This document shows positions 1-12,697 of a stretch of 64,000 nt of DNA, piece by piece. The notes beneath the pieces were generated by a model. It had not been told where the DNA came from, made no database searches, and saw nothing but the letters and a program-made list of their open reading frames with translations. Both the position numbers and the translations under genes were made by a program. Origin of the DNA: Tetrahymena thermophila SB210 (lineage: Eukaryota > Ciliophora > Oligohymenophorea > Hymenostomatida > Tetrahymenidae); contig NW_002476534.1 of the NCBI RefSeq assembly GCF_000189635.1, positions 930,001 to 994,000 of the forward strand, written 5' to 3'. Numbering within the stretch: the first letter of the stretch is position 1; each line of letters opens with the position of its first letter.

Positions 1-688
1 GAAAAATAATCTAAAATTTATTACTTTTAGTAAAAATTATCTGAATGAATATATATTTATTCATTCTTTTACTTTACATTTTAAAATAAATGAAGTTTGT
101 TTTTTAATAAGTAATGAATGTAAATATTTTAAATTTTCTATAAAAAAAAATTAACAAAATTGTTTTAAATTCTTTATAATAATCCATAAATTTTATATTT
201 TTAAATGATAAATATAATAAATAAGATAAATTATGTATAATAATTTTTAAATTCATTTTAAAATGTCAAAATAATTTTTTTAATTTTCTCATAACTTAAT
301 AAATAATTTTAATAATATATAATTTTAAATATGGTTCAAGAATTTAAGAAATTTTTTGCAAAAGAAGTTATAATAAAATTTGGCTAGCATACTTGTGCTC
401 ATAAGAAAAACTAATACCATTCTAATTTCTTTCCTAATTAAAATTACTTAAGAAAGCAAAATACTAAAAAATAAGCTGTATTTTTTCTAATTTTATTCAT
501 TAAGATAAGTTTATATGATTTACTATTGATATAAAAGTAAATTATTCTTTGTAAAGTACACATATATAGCCATTTAAAAAAAATATTTTATTAAATTATA
601 AACTAATAAGATTAATATTTAATTACAAATAAGTATACTATTTAATTTTTAAAATAGTTAGATATATTAATAAATATATTGGCAAATT
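1..688. other. 3' flank of the first A gene, no gene seen
   Basis: Very AT-rich non-coding sequence downstream of the minus-strand gene that ends at 689. I see no open frame with coding character. From about 140 to 688 it aligns well with 15,640-16,137, the 3' flank of the second A gene. Shared pieces include a 'ttcattttaaaatgtcaaaa' segment and the stretch around 'agtacacatatat'. The duplicated unit therefore extends past the coding region and probably past the left window edge. Confidence 0.7.
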
Positions 689-3600
689 TCAATAAAATCA
701 AATAATATAATCTTCAGTTTGATTTTGAAATGGATTTACCGATTTTTAGATTTTTCTATTTAGTTATTAAATATTGCTATTTATAAGTTTACATTAATTA
801 ATTTCTTAGGGATCAGCTCCATTTATGTATTGGTCATATAATATCAGTTTAAATTTATGTTTTTCATTTTATTCTTAGTTTTAGTGGAATACTTTATTTG
901 AATTACCTTCTGATTCACAGCTTTCAAATAAAATTGGAGAAAACTTTTCGATTGTATCATTTTCAGTATTTTTAGATATAGACTATATTTATTCTAAATC
1001 AGTGATTTATATATCACATAAAGCTTTCTACTGTATATTTTCATCATACTATTTTATTATTTTCAATTTAACTTAACGAATCATACAATTGTTGTTATCA
1101 AAAATGCAAACTTTTATTTTTTTATTACATTTTCTGGAAGGCACTGTTCCATAAAGAGTAATTAATTATTTTTCTATTTTAACTTTTAACCAAGATAGTA
1201 GTTATTAATTTTGGTGTGAAAAAATGGGTTAATAGTCCAATTTAAGTAACTTCTTTAGACACAATAATTTAGAATTGTTAGATTTGACATAAGCCTATAC
1301 TTTTTGAATTTAGTGTTCTTAAAGATGAATACTCTCTCCACTATTGGGATATAGTGAACTGTTTGTCGGATTTGCTATTCCAATAGCGTCTGAGATGATG
1401 TTATCTAAAATTAAGGATATATTTATTCCCAATTCATTAAAAATAGTTTACTAGTTTAGTTCATAGAAATTAATTAAAATATTTTTTTTCATGCTTTTTA
1501 GTAAAATATTAATAATTTTCATTAAATTTTATGTTTTTATTTAAATTTAAGGGATTATTTCTTCTTTCTGATTATGATTCTACTTCAAGACTGGATAAGA
1601 TTCTGAAACAAATTAAGTCCACTAGTTTGAAGACTTTTTATTACATATTTATGCTATTAACTTTATGAATTAGTAAACAATAAATGAACGTTTGTCTAAT
1701 TTTAGAATTTATTTAAAAAGAAGCCCAGATAAACAATTATATAGAATGCTCCCAGAATCATTTAACTCATTTTATAGTTATTTTGGATAAATTACCTTAC
1801 CCTATTAATTAATAGGTTGATTAGAAGTAAGTAAATCTTTAATAAAAGCTTTAGCATCTATTTCTTAGTTATTTGTGATATAATTTTTAAAGTTTTAATA
1901 GTTTATTTCTCTGATAAGAAAATTTTTTGAGTTTAAAACTCTTACTGTTCTCTTAATTATTGATTGAGCTTAGATATACTATTTTTTCAAAGGGAAAATA
2001 TCAATGATATCTGTATCACTATTCTAACCAATGCTATTTTCTTATGTTTCAAATTTTTTCAAGCTATATTTGAGAATATTACTCTTTAATTAACAACTGT
2101 TTACAGTTGATTATTGATTTATTGTTAAATTTTATGAAATTTAATTTTATTTTAGACCTTTTATAAATTCATTGAAAAGCTTTTGACCTATGATATAGCT
2201 GTCATCTACAACTATGAATTTTAAAACTAATTATTTATTTTATACAACATACTTTTTGCCTAATTAATTTTTGTTGCTAAATAACAAATTGAAAAATGAA
2301 TTCCAATACTTAAAAATTCCTAAGAAAAAAAGTAAAGGTCCTAACACTTAAAAAAATATATTTAAAAACACCTCGAATGATATGACAGTAGCTGTAACAC
2401 AAAAGGAATCAAATACCCAAGAATAAGTATCTGTTGCATTTACACCTAAGCAATATTCTCTTCCAAAATCTTAAGTAGATGTTTTTATATTAAACTTAAA
2501 CTACTGAGGATCGAATTATATCTCGCTTTGCTAAAAAGTTAATTCTTATTATTTATCATTTATTATATAGTAAGCTTAAAACTATAATTCATTGAAATTA
2601 GCATCGTTATAGGTATTAAAAGAAAACTATATATCTACTTATCTATTTATAGCAATCTGAGATTCATGATATTAGTTATTAACTTATACTTAGAGCTTAT
2701 TTTCAGGACTGATAGAAATAATTTTTTTAACTTAAAGTATTTTTGAGAGTTAATCGAATTAATATTCACAGCTAAAGTCATTATTTATTCCATCACTGAT
2801 CTAAATATTAATCTTTATGTTAGTATTTTTTTAATCATATAAATATATTTAAATTTATTGCTTCAATAGTTGATTTAAGCTTAATATATTTCCTTATAAT
2901 TAAATTTAATCCTACTTTTAAGATAAAGAAGTTACCACACTTGAATATAATCTATTAACAAATTTTCCATCTTATTAGTTAATAATAAATAAAATGCTTG
3001 CGGTTTGTGAATATGATTAAATATAATTATTTTCTAATGTGAAATCTACTTTTAATGATTTTTATAAAAGTAGATCAACTGGAGAATAAGTTAAGCTCAT
3101 CTACAAAACTCTTTAAATTTTCATTAATGCTTCATCAGTTAAATTAAGTCCATCAATATTTGGAGGAGTAAAAGTCTCATCTTCAGCAAATTGGTCAGAT
3201 ACTTGGTTCTTATTATTTATTACTCCTATATTTTTATATGCTAAAAAAATTTATTCACTCATATTTTCATTAATTACTATACTATCTGTAATTTCACTAT
3301 TATAAATAAATGAACTTTGAGAGAGAGCTAATTTAGTTACAAATACAACAGTCTATTGTGTAATATCGCTCTTTGTTTATTTTTATGTGCTAATACTTGT
3401 AAGCGAATCTTTGGTAATACTCAAAGTTAGAGTGCTTTAATAAATGTCAAATACCATCCAGGATGGTAAATCATATAAAATACCATCACTAACTAAATAA
3501 GCATTTGTTACTTGTGATCCTTAGATAGGATAAAGCGGATTAAGAGTTATCTAAATAGTTTGACCTACAGAAAGAATTTGATCTTTTTGCTTTAATCTTA

Positions 3601-5740
3601 TTAGACTTACAACACCTGTATTATATTTAACAATCTATGAAAACTCATAGTGAATTAAAATATTTTCTTTTATCGGAAATACCCTAACACCACCAGCATT
3701 TATAGCAAATAAAAAATTACAGCTACTTGTAACAGAAGAAACTGCAGCAAATTCATTTTTATATTAAAGTTAACTAATTAATTGTGGTGATTAAATAGGA
3801 CTAAGAGATACTAAAGCTGATTCTCCTCCGCTAAGCTAGCTAGTAATTAGAAATTGCTCATTCATAATAAGATTTAAAAAGTTAGTATATCCTCTAATTT
3901 AAACATTTGAAATAATTACTAAATTAGGGAGCTAATCTAAATCAATCACAGAAATTCCTTGCAAACCATCTGCAATGAACCCAAAATTTTTTTTATAAGT
4001 TCCTTAAACTAATTTTTCAGCTCCTAAAGAAGCAATTTTACTAGTAACAAAAGGGTTTATAAGGTCCGTAATATCTAAAGCACATATTGATATTGCCCTA
4101 AACATCAATATTATATATGGATAACCATTTAAAATAACCATATCAGTTATATCAACGGATTGATTATTAGATAAAGACAAAGGAATTTCATATAAAGAAA
4201 TTAAGCTAAATAAAATATTACCAGAAATTTGATAAAAAGCTAATTAATTTAAAATTTAACATGCAAAAAGTGTTTCATCTTATTTTATGGACATAGGATA
4301 GATATAAGCAGAAGTTTAAGATGCTATACGCTGCACAACTTATGGAAAAGTTTTGTTAGAAATATCATATACATCTAGAATATATCCAGCAGGATCTTAA
4401 ACAGGGACTATTAGGAATGTTTCGTTTCTGAGCAGCAAGATATTGTCGGCAGCTGAATTAAAAGGATAAGAAATAGTACTTAACACATATAAAGGTTGTT
4501 AAATACTAGTTTAGTTGAATTAAGCAATAACAACTCCTTAATTATTGCATGCTACAATTAGAGTTTTATCATCTTTTAGTAAAAGACTTCTCCAACCATA
4601 TGGTGTATTTAAGATAGAAGATAGAGTGGATTAATGCTTATTATACATATTAGGATAGTTCATCTATAAATTAGCCTGTTCCTTTTAATACACAAAAACA
4701 CTCATTTTAGTTGATAAGTATAAGTAAGAGAGGTTGTAGGATAGGATTAACTAAAATATGTCATCTTAGATTTGTATGAATTAGAACACTACAGGACTTA
4801 AAGTATTAGTAATATCGATCACATAAATGCCTGATGATCTTGCTCCAACATAGATTAAAGTTTATTCTAGGTTAATCTCTATAGTAGAGGAATATTGAAA
4901 TCCACCCTGTACCATCGACCAATTTAAAAGAGAAGGATTTAGCAGTATATTTGTTTTTCCCTACTCAAGTTAATCATTGAAATTAGTAAGATCAAATATA
5001 CTTATCCCTTTTAAATAGTCTTAACCAATTATATAGCTGTCATTTTTAAAAAGAATAAACTGATAAAAATTGACCTCAGCACATGAAGAAACCATTTAAA
5101 ATTAAATCGTGTTGCTGTTAAATTTGTTAAACTAGTAAATAAATAAGCCCTGAGAATTAGCGCTTATACATAACCATTTTTCGTCTTAAGAAATATGCAT
5201 ATCCAAAATTTACCATGAATTATTAAGTATTCCTTAAGCAATACTTAAGTCTACTAGTGAAATGATCTAAAAATTAACTTAATCTCTTATCAAATAGATT
5301 TTATCTTGTTTATAGTTAAGTGATAGAATGTTAAATTGAGATTAATGAGCATCTTAATAAACAATTTAAAATGCTTTTGCTTAGAAATTAAAACTTAAGA
5401 TAGTTAGAGTATTATTAAGCACAACAACTAGATATTGACCATCATTAGTTACTAAGAAGTTATCATTTAGAGAATACATAGATTAGTAAGTGCACACTTA
5501 ATTGAAGTTATTATTTTCATCCAAAACATTTATTGTATTTTCACCTTATTTAAAATAAATTAAACCTACTTTTTTAGCTATCGCAATTTATTTAAAGTAT
5601 AATTCTTTCGAAGTTGAATTGAAACTCTTAAATACAGTTGGGACATAAATTTCTTAAGTAACCTAAGAAATTGTGAAGTAAAGCAAATAATTTGCAATTA
5701 ATATTATATGAAATATACTTTTTTTGTTTATCTAAACCAT
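689..5740 (-). CDS. LVIVD-repeat / CADG-domain single-pass membrane protein, subfamily A copy 1
   Basis: A single open frame of 1,683 codons plus TGA in the ciliate code; no intron is needed. The start is the ATG at 5740, followed by a hydrophobic signal-like stretch (after MVQINKKS). Residues about 30-690 look like a beta-propeller of LVIVD-type repeats; one clear unit near residue 590 reads FIADGLQGISVIDL. A CADG-like strand motif, LPSWMVFD, lies near residue 755. One transmembrane helix at about 1125-1150 follows the conserved 'NATDSYSWV' motif. The tail of over 500 residues contains a second PSWL-type motif near 1515 and ends in EDYII. By family the role would be cell-surface binding or adhesion; no ligand can be inferred. 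Neighbour B1 lies 825 bp downstream of... its own 3' end precedes this start on the same strand, as in every A-B pair. The sampled lines show no in-frame TGA. Confidence 0.85.
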
Positions 5741-6565
5741 ACTAAATAATAAGTCTTTTTAATTCTACTTAAATTATTATCTTTTTTTTAATTTTGTTTT
5801 TCTTTTTGTTATTATTTTATCAAATTAAATGATTATTTTATGATCTTTTTAATCAATGATTTTTAAAAATAAATGCGTTTAAATTAAATGTTTACACATT
5901 TAAATAATAAACTAAAGTTGTACTGGAAACTAAATCCTAAAGGAGCGCTGTGTATAATTTAAATTTGAATGAAAATTTAAAAAAAACTTTATGTAAAACG
6001 AATATTGCTAAACATGTATTAAAATATGAAGAAAAGGGTGATATTATCTTTTATTATATGGATTATGCTTAATTTAAAATGAAAAAAGTATATTAAAGTA
6101 TTTTTTGAAAAAGAATGTAAAGGAATAAAATTTATACATTGAATATAATATATAAATATATAGTATAAAAAATATCCAAAAACATAATCAATATTTTTTC
6201 AAATTTTTGGGGGTTTTCATTTAGGGCACTTTTTTTTGAGCAAAAAAGATACTTAAGGAATGCCTTAATTAATGAGCATTTACAGTATTTTGAAAAAAAT
6301 AATTTTCCATAATTTTTTATTCTAAAAATATTTATAATTTAGAAAATTCTTAATTTATTTTATTTGTGATGATTTTTATTAAAATTTTGTGAGTTATACT
6401 TCTTTATTATTTATCTTATATTTTTAATAAATTATAGATCAAAAAAGGAAATAATTTTGATTTTTAAATTATAATATGCATCGATCTTACGAATAGGAGA
6501 GATTTTATATTTATAATATCAATAAAAACAAAAAAACATGCTAAATATAAATTAAAATAACAAAA
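5741..6565. other. Intergenic region between A1 start and B1 stop
   Basis: No gene. It holds the A-type upstream block (5943-6009) and a locally less AT-rich segment at about 6200-6290 with a G run, the 'tttagggcac' stretch and a short inverted repeat (aaggaatgcctt). That segment is missing from the equivalent A2-B2 spacer (21166-21852), so it may be an insertion. Confidence 0.6.
5943..6009 (-). promoter_or_regulatory. Conserved upstream block of A genes
   Basis: A block beginning 'gagcgctgtgtataattt' on the plus strand, about 200 bp upstream of the A1 start. It recurs with few changes at 21327-21390, about 160 bp upstream of A2, while the sequence around it has drifted. Conservation of a spacer block at a similar distance suggests a promoter or 5' UTR element, but shared recent ancestry could also explain it. 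Confidence 0.35.
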
Positions 6566-9500
6566 TCATTAATTTTAATCATTATGAGATAGTTTATTTT
6601 ATTTTACTAAAATTGATCTATTTATTTAAAATAATTATTTATTAGTCATTGAATCTGTATCAATAAGTTTTTCTTGAGAAAAAATTTAGATTGAATTCTG
6701 TTAGTTTAGCAAATTAGAATTTTTAAAATTATTTTTATTTTTTTATTTTTAAAATTGTGTACTTTAAGATTTTTGTTTATCTTTGAAACTAGAGTATTTT
6801 AATTATTGACTCTCTCCTTTATGAATAAATTACATTTCATTTTAAATTTAAGTTTCATCAAATTTTTCATCCTACTATTAAAGATTTTATTCTTTATTTT
6901 ATTTTATCTAAAATGAATGCTCTCTAATTATACAATTATTATTATTTTTAAAGCAAATTTTTATTTCTTCATAATGATTAGATTTAGGAATTTTTCCATA
7001 GATAGTGATTAATTATCTACTAATATCCATATTTAACCAAATTGGTATCTTCTAATTTTTTCTTGAAAGTAAATGCACGTATTTCTTTATGCAAATTTAA
7101 TTTTTTACATATTTTTTTTTTGTAAATAATTCAATTTTTTTAATATCCTAATCAAATAAATGTATCGATTCTCCACTATTTGGAAAGAGATTACTCTATG
7201 GAGGATTTGAGAGGCCAATCGAATCTGAAATAATGTTTTAGGTAATTAAATTTACATCTACTAGAAATTGAAGTTAACTTTTATTTTTATTTTCTTTAAA
7301 TAGATTATGAATTATTGCATTTAATAACTAATGATTAACTTGAACTTCAGGAAGTATTGTTTTATTATTACACTTTTTTTTCTAGATATTAAATTTGGTG
7401 TTGGTTAAAACAAAAAAAATTGGAAATGAATTAGTCTTTTAGATTATGTTACAAAACTCTTTAATATATTGATAAATTATTTAACAGTATTAATTCTTAT
7501 TAAGTATTTCTTTTAAAAGAATACCATACATGCAATTGTACATAATGCTGTCTTCATCTTCAAAGTCTTTTTTAAATTACTGTGGAAATAATTTCTTTTT
7601 GTTGTAGGAAATTGGTAAGTTAAATTACTTTAAATTAGCAAAAAATTTTTACTTATCAATCAAATTTTGATGATTAACATATTAATCGAATTCTTCATAA
7701 TTTCTTTTATATTTGCTTGATAATAATTTATCTAACTTCTTATTTACATTTATGATTAGATTTGATAACTTTTTTGAGTTAATATTATAAAATGATAAAA
7801 ATTCTTAATCTTTTGAATAATCTGTTTGTATTGATTAAAATAAAATATTATCTATTGAAGAATTTTTAAAATAGTTTTACTATATTTTTTAGATTTTAAG
7901 GTGTATTTTGAGTTTATTGAATAACTTTTTGCAAATTATATAACTATCATTTACTAAAATTATTTTTTAAATAAACTCTTAACCTGAAGTTAGTTAAACT
8001 TATTTGCACTTATTTTTCTTTGCAAATATTAAGTTGAAAAAAATATACCAGTATTTTAACAATCCTAAAAAGAATAAAGTAGATCCTAAATATTTAAACA
8101 TCCAATTTAAAAATAGCATCATAGATATTCCATTTGCTTTCACACAGAATTGATCTTGAACCCATGAGTATGAATCTGTAGCATTCAAAACAAAGCAAAA
8201 TGAATTTGTATAGTCAGATATTTGAGGCTTAATTACAAACATAAATTGTTAAGGAAAGAAACTTATTTCATCTATTTAAGATTTTACTGATATTAAATTA
8301 CCTCCTTTAATTTCAAAGGCTTAAATAGTGAGGTCTTTGAATTCTGTATATTCATATGTTTTAAAAGAAAATTAGATTGTATTTAAAGCATCAATGTAGA
8401 TTATAGAATCTGAGAACATTCTATTGACTTAAGCTTAAAGAGATTAAGTGCTTTAAATCTAAATGCTTTTTTTTATTTAGAATATATTTTGTATATCTTA
8501 ATACAAAAAAATTTAATCATATTAGTAGTTTATTTTGTCATCTAAAATTACTTATACTTTGCTTTTAGTGTATGTATTGCTATAAAAATAAACCTAAATC
8601 TATTGAGCTAGAATCTCATTTAAATAAGTAATGTCACCTTGCATTTGTATAACATCTTATTCTTTAGAAAATACGGTGATTACTCCAGGATAATTTTTTA
8701 AAACAAATTTTCCACTCATTTTGTCGATTTAAATTGATATGCTTGCTATTTTTGATACAGAGCTAATAATTTAAAAAGGATTTTTAAAGTTTACAATCAA
8801 AGAATTCTAAAGCAATAACTTTAGAGGTGAATAAACAACACTACTCTGTAAAATATTTTTTATAAAAACATATCCTTCGTTAGAAATGGTCATCTTACTG
8901 AGGGATGGTAAATCAAATGATTCATTTTAGCAAAATTCATCTGAAATTTAATTATATATATTTAGTATGTCGTAATTTTTTAAATACTAAAAAATTTATT
9001 TACTTTAAACATCAGTTATAATGTAAGAGCCAGTATTATTATCTTAATATATAAATGATGTTTCTGTAAGCTATACTTTAGTAACAAAAACAACATTATT
9101 AAAGTTTACCTATATATCTGTATTATTTTATTGAATTAACCCAGTTAAACTCTCTTTAGTTACATTTATATGTAGCTAATTTAAATGGTTATCATAAGAA
9201 AGCCATGAAGGAATAGTTAACAATTTATTATATTTGGCAAAATATATGTTAGTAATTCTTGCATTTTCTTGAGGGTAAATAGAATTTAAGGTAACTATTA
9301 AATTTTAGCCTACTTTTAAGATAAGATTTTCCATACTTTAGATTGTTTATTGTTATTAACCAGAGCCTGTATTTTGTAATAAAAAAAATTCAAAATTTAT
9401 AAGAATATTAGTTTTAATAGGGAATATCCTAATTCCTTGGGAGTTTAATATAAATAAATAATTTAAATCTTGGCTGATTTCAGTGGCTACAGATGATTCA

Positions 9501-11467
9501 TTTTCAAATTAAGTTTAGCCCATAATATAAGGCTCATTTATATTAAATATATTAATCAATTCTATTTAACCTCCACTTTGTTAGCTAGAAATGATATAAT
9601 TATCATTTTATAAAAGGCTTAAATTAACCTAATATCCATTTAAAGATATCTTTGTCATAATTACAATATTTGGTAATTAACGAAGATCAATGATTGAAAT
9701 ACCTTATTAACCATCAGCTATAAAGCAGAAATGGCTTTAATATGTTCCTTATATACCATAGACAGCGCCAAGTGACTCTTATACACTACTAATTTAAGGT
9801 TGATTCAAATTACTAATTTGTATGGCTGTTATTGACTACTCTTAAATTAAAACTAAAATGTAAGGGAATCCATTTAAAATAACAATTGAACTCTATTTTA
9901 CGATAGGAGAGGAATTAATATTGAATGTATTCAGATATTTAAATTATATGCTAGATACTTCATAGAACACTATGTTATTACCACTTTAAAATATAAACAG
10001 TGTTTCGTCTTTACTTAAGGTTATTGAATTTATGTCCTTATAGTCCAAAAGAATTCTATCCACTCTTTGAGGAGAAATTAAATTACTTAGATTGTAGATA
10101 TCAAAATAAAAACCATTTGGATCTTGAACAGATAAAATTAACAATTAACCATTCGAAAATATCAAAAAACTATCAAATTTATTAGAATAATTAATCTAAC
10201 TTACAATTTCTAAAGGTTAAAGTATAGAATTTAAATTTAACTTTAATACATTCAACCCATAACTTGAGCAACAAACTATCATATGTGAATTATCTGGAAG
10301 TAATTTTATTTGTTTGGTTTGAGATGTATCAATCACAGTTGATAAAATAGATGCGTGTTTGTTAAACAAATTTGGGTAGTTGTTTTGAAAATTTGCTTTT
10401 ACTTTTCTATAGACTAAAATCCTTTCTTTAGTTTAAATATAAACATAGGGGTTTTTATAAGATTCTATAATTTAAATTATATCCTCTTATATCTAAATGA
10501 GCTAAACTATCTAAGGCTATGAAGGATTTTATATGTCAAATATATAAAATCCAACTGATCTAAAAGCTACAAAAAGGAATGTTTCTTCTTAATTTATTTC
10601 AAGAGCTATAGAATAAGGAGCGTAAGTTTAATCAGTCCACCAATTTAAAAGTAGAGTATTAATTTGAATGTTACTTTATCCTGAATCTTTTAATTTATCT
10701 AATTCAGTTATGTCTAAAATTGAAAAACCAATCCAATAGTTTATAGTAATTAGTATAGAATTATTTTTAATTAGTAAATAATTATATTAATTAACCAATG
10801 TATTTGTGCATGCAAGTTTCAACGAAATTTAATTCTAGTATAAAGAGATAATTTAGTAAAAAAATATACCAATTCCATCTTAGCTTAAACAAATCCAAGA
10901 GTCATCATAAGAAACAAAAAAGGAAATAACATCTTATTGTTAATCTAGCTAACCTTTTTAAATAGCAAAATCATTAAGTGAAATAATAATTAGATCAATT
11001 GAATCTTTTATCATATAGACTCTGTTTTATTATTAATTTAAAGTTGCTATATTTATTTATTGTTAAGAGTTGCTATCCTAGTAAATTTAAGCTAATTATT
11101 TTTGATTAATATCAAATGTGAAAATGGTTAATTTATTAGAAATATTAAAAATCAAATATTTTGCATCTCTTAAAACTAAAGCTGAACCCAGTACATCCTC
11201 ATCAAATTTGTAAGTGAAAATAATATGATGCTAATTATTTTCATCCATAATATAGAGTTATCTATTTCCTTATCTTACAATCAATAGTCCTACATCTTTG
11301 GCTAATTGAATATCTTCAAAGTATAAAGAAGAAGATTCTGCCTAAAATTATTTGTAAATACTTGATGAATAAATTTCAGTTAATTATTAAGATGAGCAAC
11401 CACCTAAAATAAAAAATTATATTGACACAATATTTAGCAAAAATCCAAAAAATGTATTTTTCATCAT
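6566..11467 (-). CDS. LVIVD-repeat / CADG-domain single-pass membrane protein, subfamily B copy 1
   Basis: Open frame of 1,633 codons plus TGA, intronless. Two adjacent ATGs open the gene (11467 and 11464). They are followed by a hydrophobic leader ending in an LGGCSS motif, which looks lipoprotein-like but in a eukaryote is more simply a signal peptide. Residues about 30-690 form the LVIVD-type propeller, with units such as FYIFDIQNPSQPQIV and FCFIADGQQGISIIDL. A CADG-like IPSWLSYD lies near 752. The motif NATDSYSWVQDQFCV precedes one transmembrane helix (about 1115-1145, rich in F and L). The tail of about 490 residues is Lys/Asn/Gln-rich, with PIWLNMDISRQLITIYG near 1476. Paralogue of A with the same architecture. 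Part of the propeller region (9861-10333) is identical to B2. Confidence 0.85.
9861..10333 (-). repeat. Gene-conversion tract shared with B2 (25157-25629)
   Basis: By eye this 473-bp stretch inside B1 has no mismatch with 25157-25629 inside B2. Differences resume at once on both sides (g9860 against a25156; c10334 against t25630). B3 differs at many sites over the same stretch. A homogenised block inside otherwise diverged paralogues is the usual mark of gene conversion. Confidence 0.7.
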
Positions 11468-11608
11468 TTTGTAAATTTTTGATTGGTGGTTTTTTTTCTT
11501 AATTTATGCTAGAGCTATTATTAATTAGTTTTTTTATTATTTAAAATCAATAAAAAAAATATACAAATTGATCTATACTAATCATCAAGTATATTTTTGC
11601 TATTAAGA

Positions 11609-11651
11609 GACTTTAACTTTTTCTATTTAAATAAGTAGAAGAAGTTTGTTT
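11609..11651 (-). promoter_or_regulatory. Conserved upstream block of B genes (B1 copy)
   Basis: The plus-strand core is 'ataagtagaagaagtttgtt', preceded by 'ctttaactttttct'. Near-identical copies lie at 26902-26944 (upstream of B2) and 37971-38013 (upstream of B3). The near edge is 142, 139 and 134 bp from the ATG. Flanking spacer has diverged more, so a promoter or 5' UTR role is plausible, though unproven. Confidence 0.4.
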
Positions 11652-12180
11652 CATAGAAATTTAGAATGATAATTACATTATTAAAATTTGAATTCAATAG
11701 TAGATAAGTGTATATTTTTTAAGTGTTGCTAAACTATAAATTCAATAACTAATTCTTTTAAATAAAATTAATTAAAATATAGTGTGCTTTTAAAATATTA
11801 TTGTATGACTAATCAAAGTTAAATTGTTAGTTTTATTTATTAAAATTTCTAAATACTATTTCAAAAAATTAAAAATAAAATGAAAACAAATAAATGAATT
11901 AAATATATGTGATTTTATTAAATAAAAATTTTTTATTTAAGTTAAAAATAATTAATCTTTAATCAAATAAAGTAATATTTTAATCTCTGTTAATAAATAA
12001 ATAAAAAAATTAATTAATTTTTTCAAAGAATTTCTTTTAAACCGTTAAAGAAGAATATAGTTAATGTTTAAGAGATATAATTTCAATTATCTTTGAAATA
12101 TATTTTTTAAATAAATTCTTTACTAAGAAGAATTTAAAAATATGACATATAAATAAAAAATTAAAATGAAATAAAAATGT

Positions 12181-12255
12181 TTTAAATTCATTCATTTTAA
12201 TGTATAAATATTGTTATTAATTAGCGATGGATTTAATTATTGAGAAATTAGTGCA
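12181..12255 (-). pseudogene. 3'-end remnant of a deleted A' gene
   Basis: About 75 bp that align with the 3' end of A'2 (38,611-38,680), including the 'attgttattaatta' stretch around the A' stop and the 'ggattta' that follows. Upstream A' coding sequence is absent. After a short unmatched stretch the sequence resumes with spacer normally found upstream of A' genes. It marks the breakpoint of a deletion of roughly 5 kb. Confidence 0.55.
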
Positions 12256-12697
12256 ATTTGCTAAAGCAGAACTTAAGCCTAAAGTACCTTAATCACCAAT
12301 TTAATAGTAACTTTTAAATATAGAATGATTTTTCTGTTTACTGGGTTTATACTGCTCATGTTTATTATTTCCTGTAGCCCTTTGTACATTAGAAACTATC
12401 TTTTATAAGGAAATTTTTAAATGAAAAAATTATTAATTTATGATTATTATTAAAATTTTGTGAGTTTTACTGCTTAATTATTTAATTATTTATTTTATAC
12501 GTTAAATAAATAATAAGAATAAAAAAGAAAACTATTTTAATATTTAATTAAAAATATTTATCAATCTAAAAAATAACTAGATATTTTATCAAATATTATT
12601 ATTATTATTATTATTTTAATAGAAACTTATTTATTTTTATTATGAATTTTAATAAAAAAAAATAGTAAATAAAACTTAAGAAAGTAAAATTAATATA

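Larger units (their letters stand above)
11468..12697. other. Spacer carrying the scar of a lost A' gene
   Basis: No intact gene. From 11468 to about 12180 it matches the spacer between B3 and A'2 (37,838-38,617). It then includes the last few codons of an A' gene (12181-12255). From about 12330 it matches the A'1-B3 spacer (about 32,690-32,920). The order is what remains if a whole A' gene is removed between two B genes. A short (att)n run lies near 12,597-12,615. Confidence 0.65.

Noticed and set aside
6209-6217. G5T4 run resembling ciliate telomeric repeat; also 'gaggggttga' near 16,658
   Set aside because: One unit only in each place, no tandem array. The second lies inside A2 coding sequence.
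10000-10185. Plus-strand 61-codon open frame, repeated identically at 25296-25481
   Set aside because: It is antisense to the B genes inside the conversion tract. The long minus-strand frame explains it, and B3 does not preserve it.
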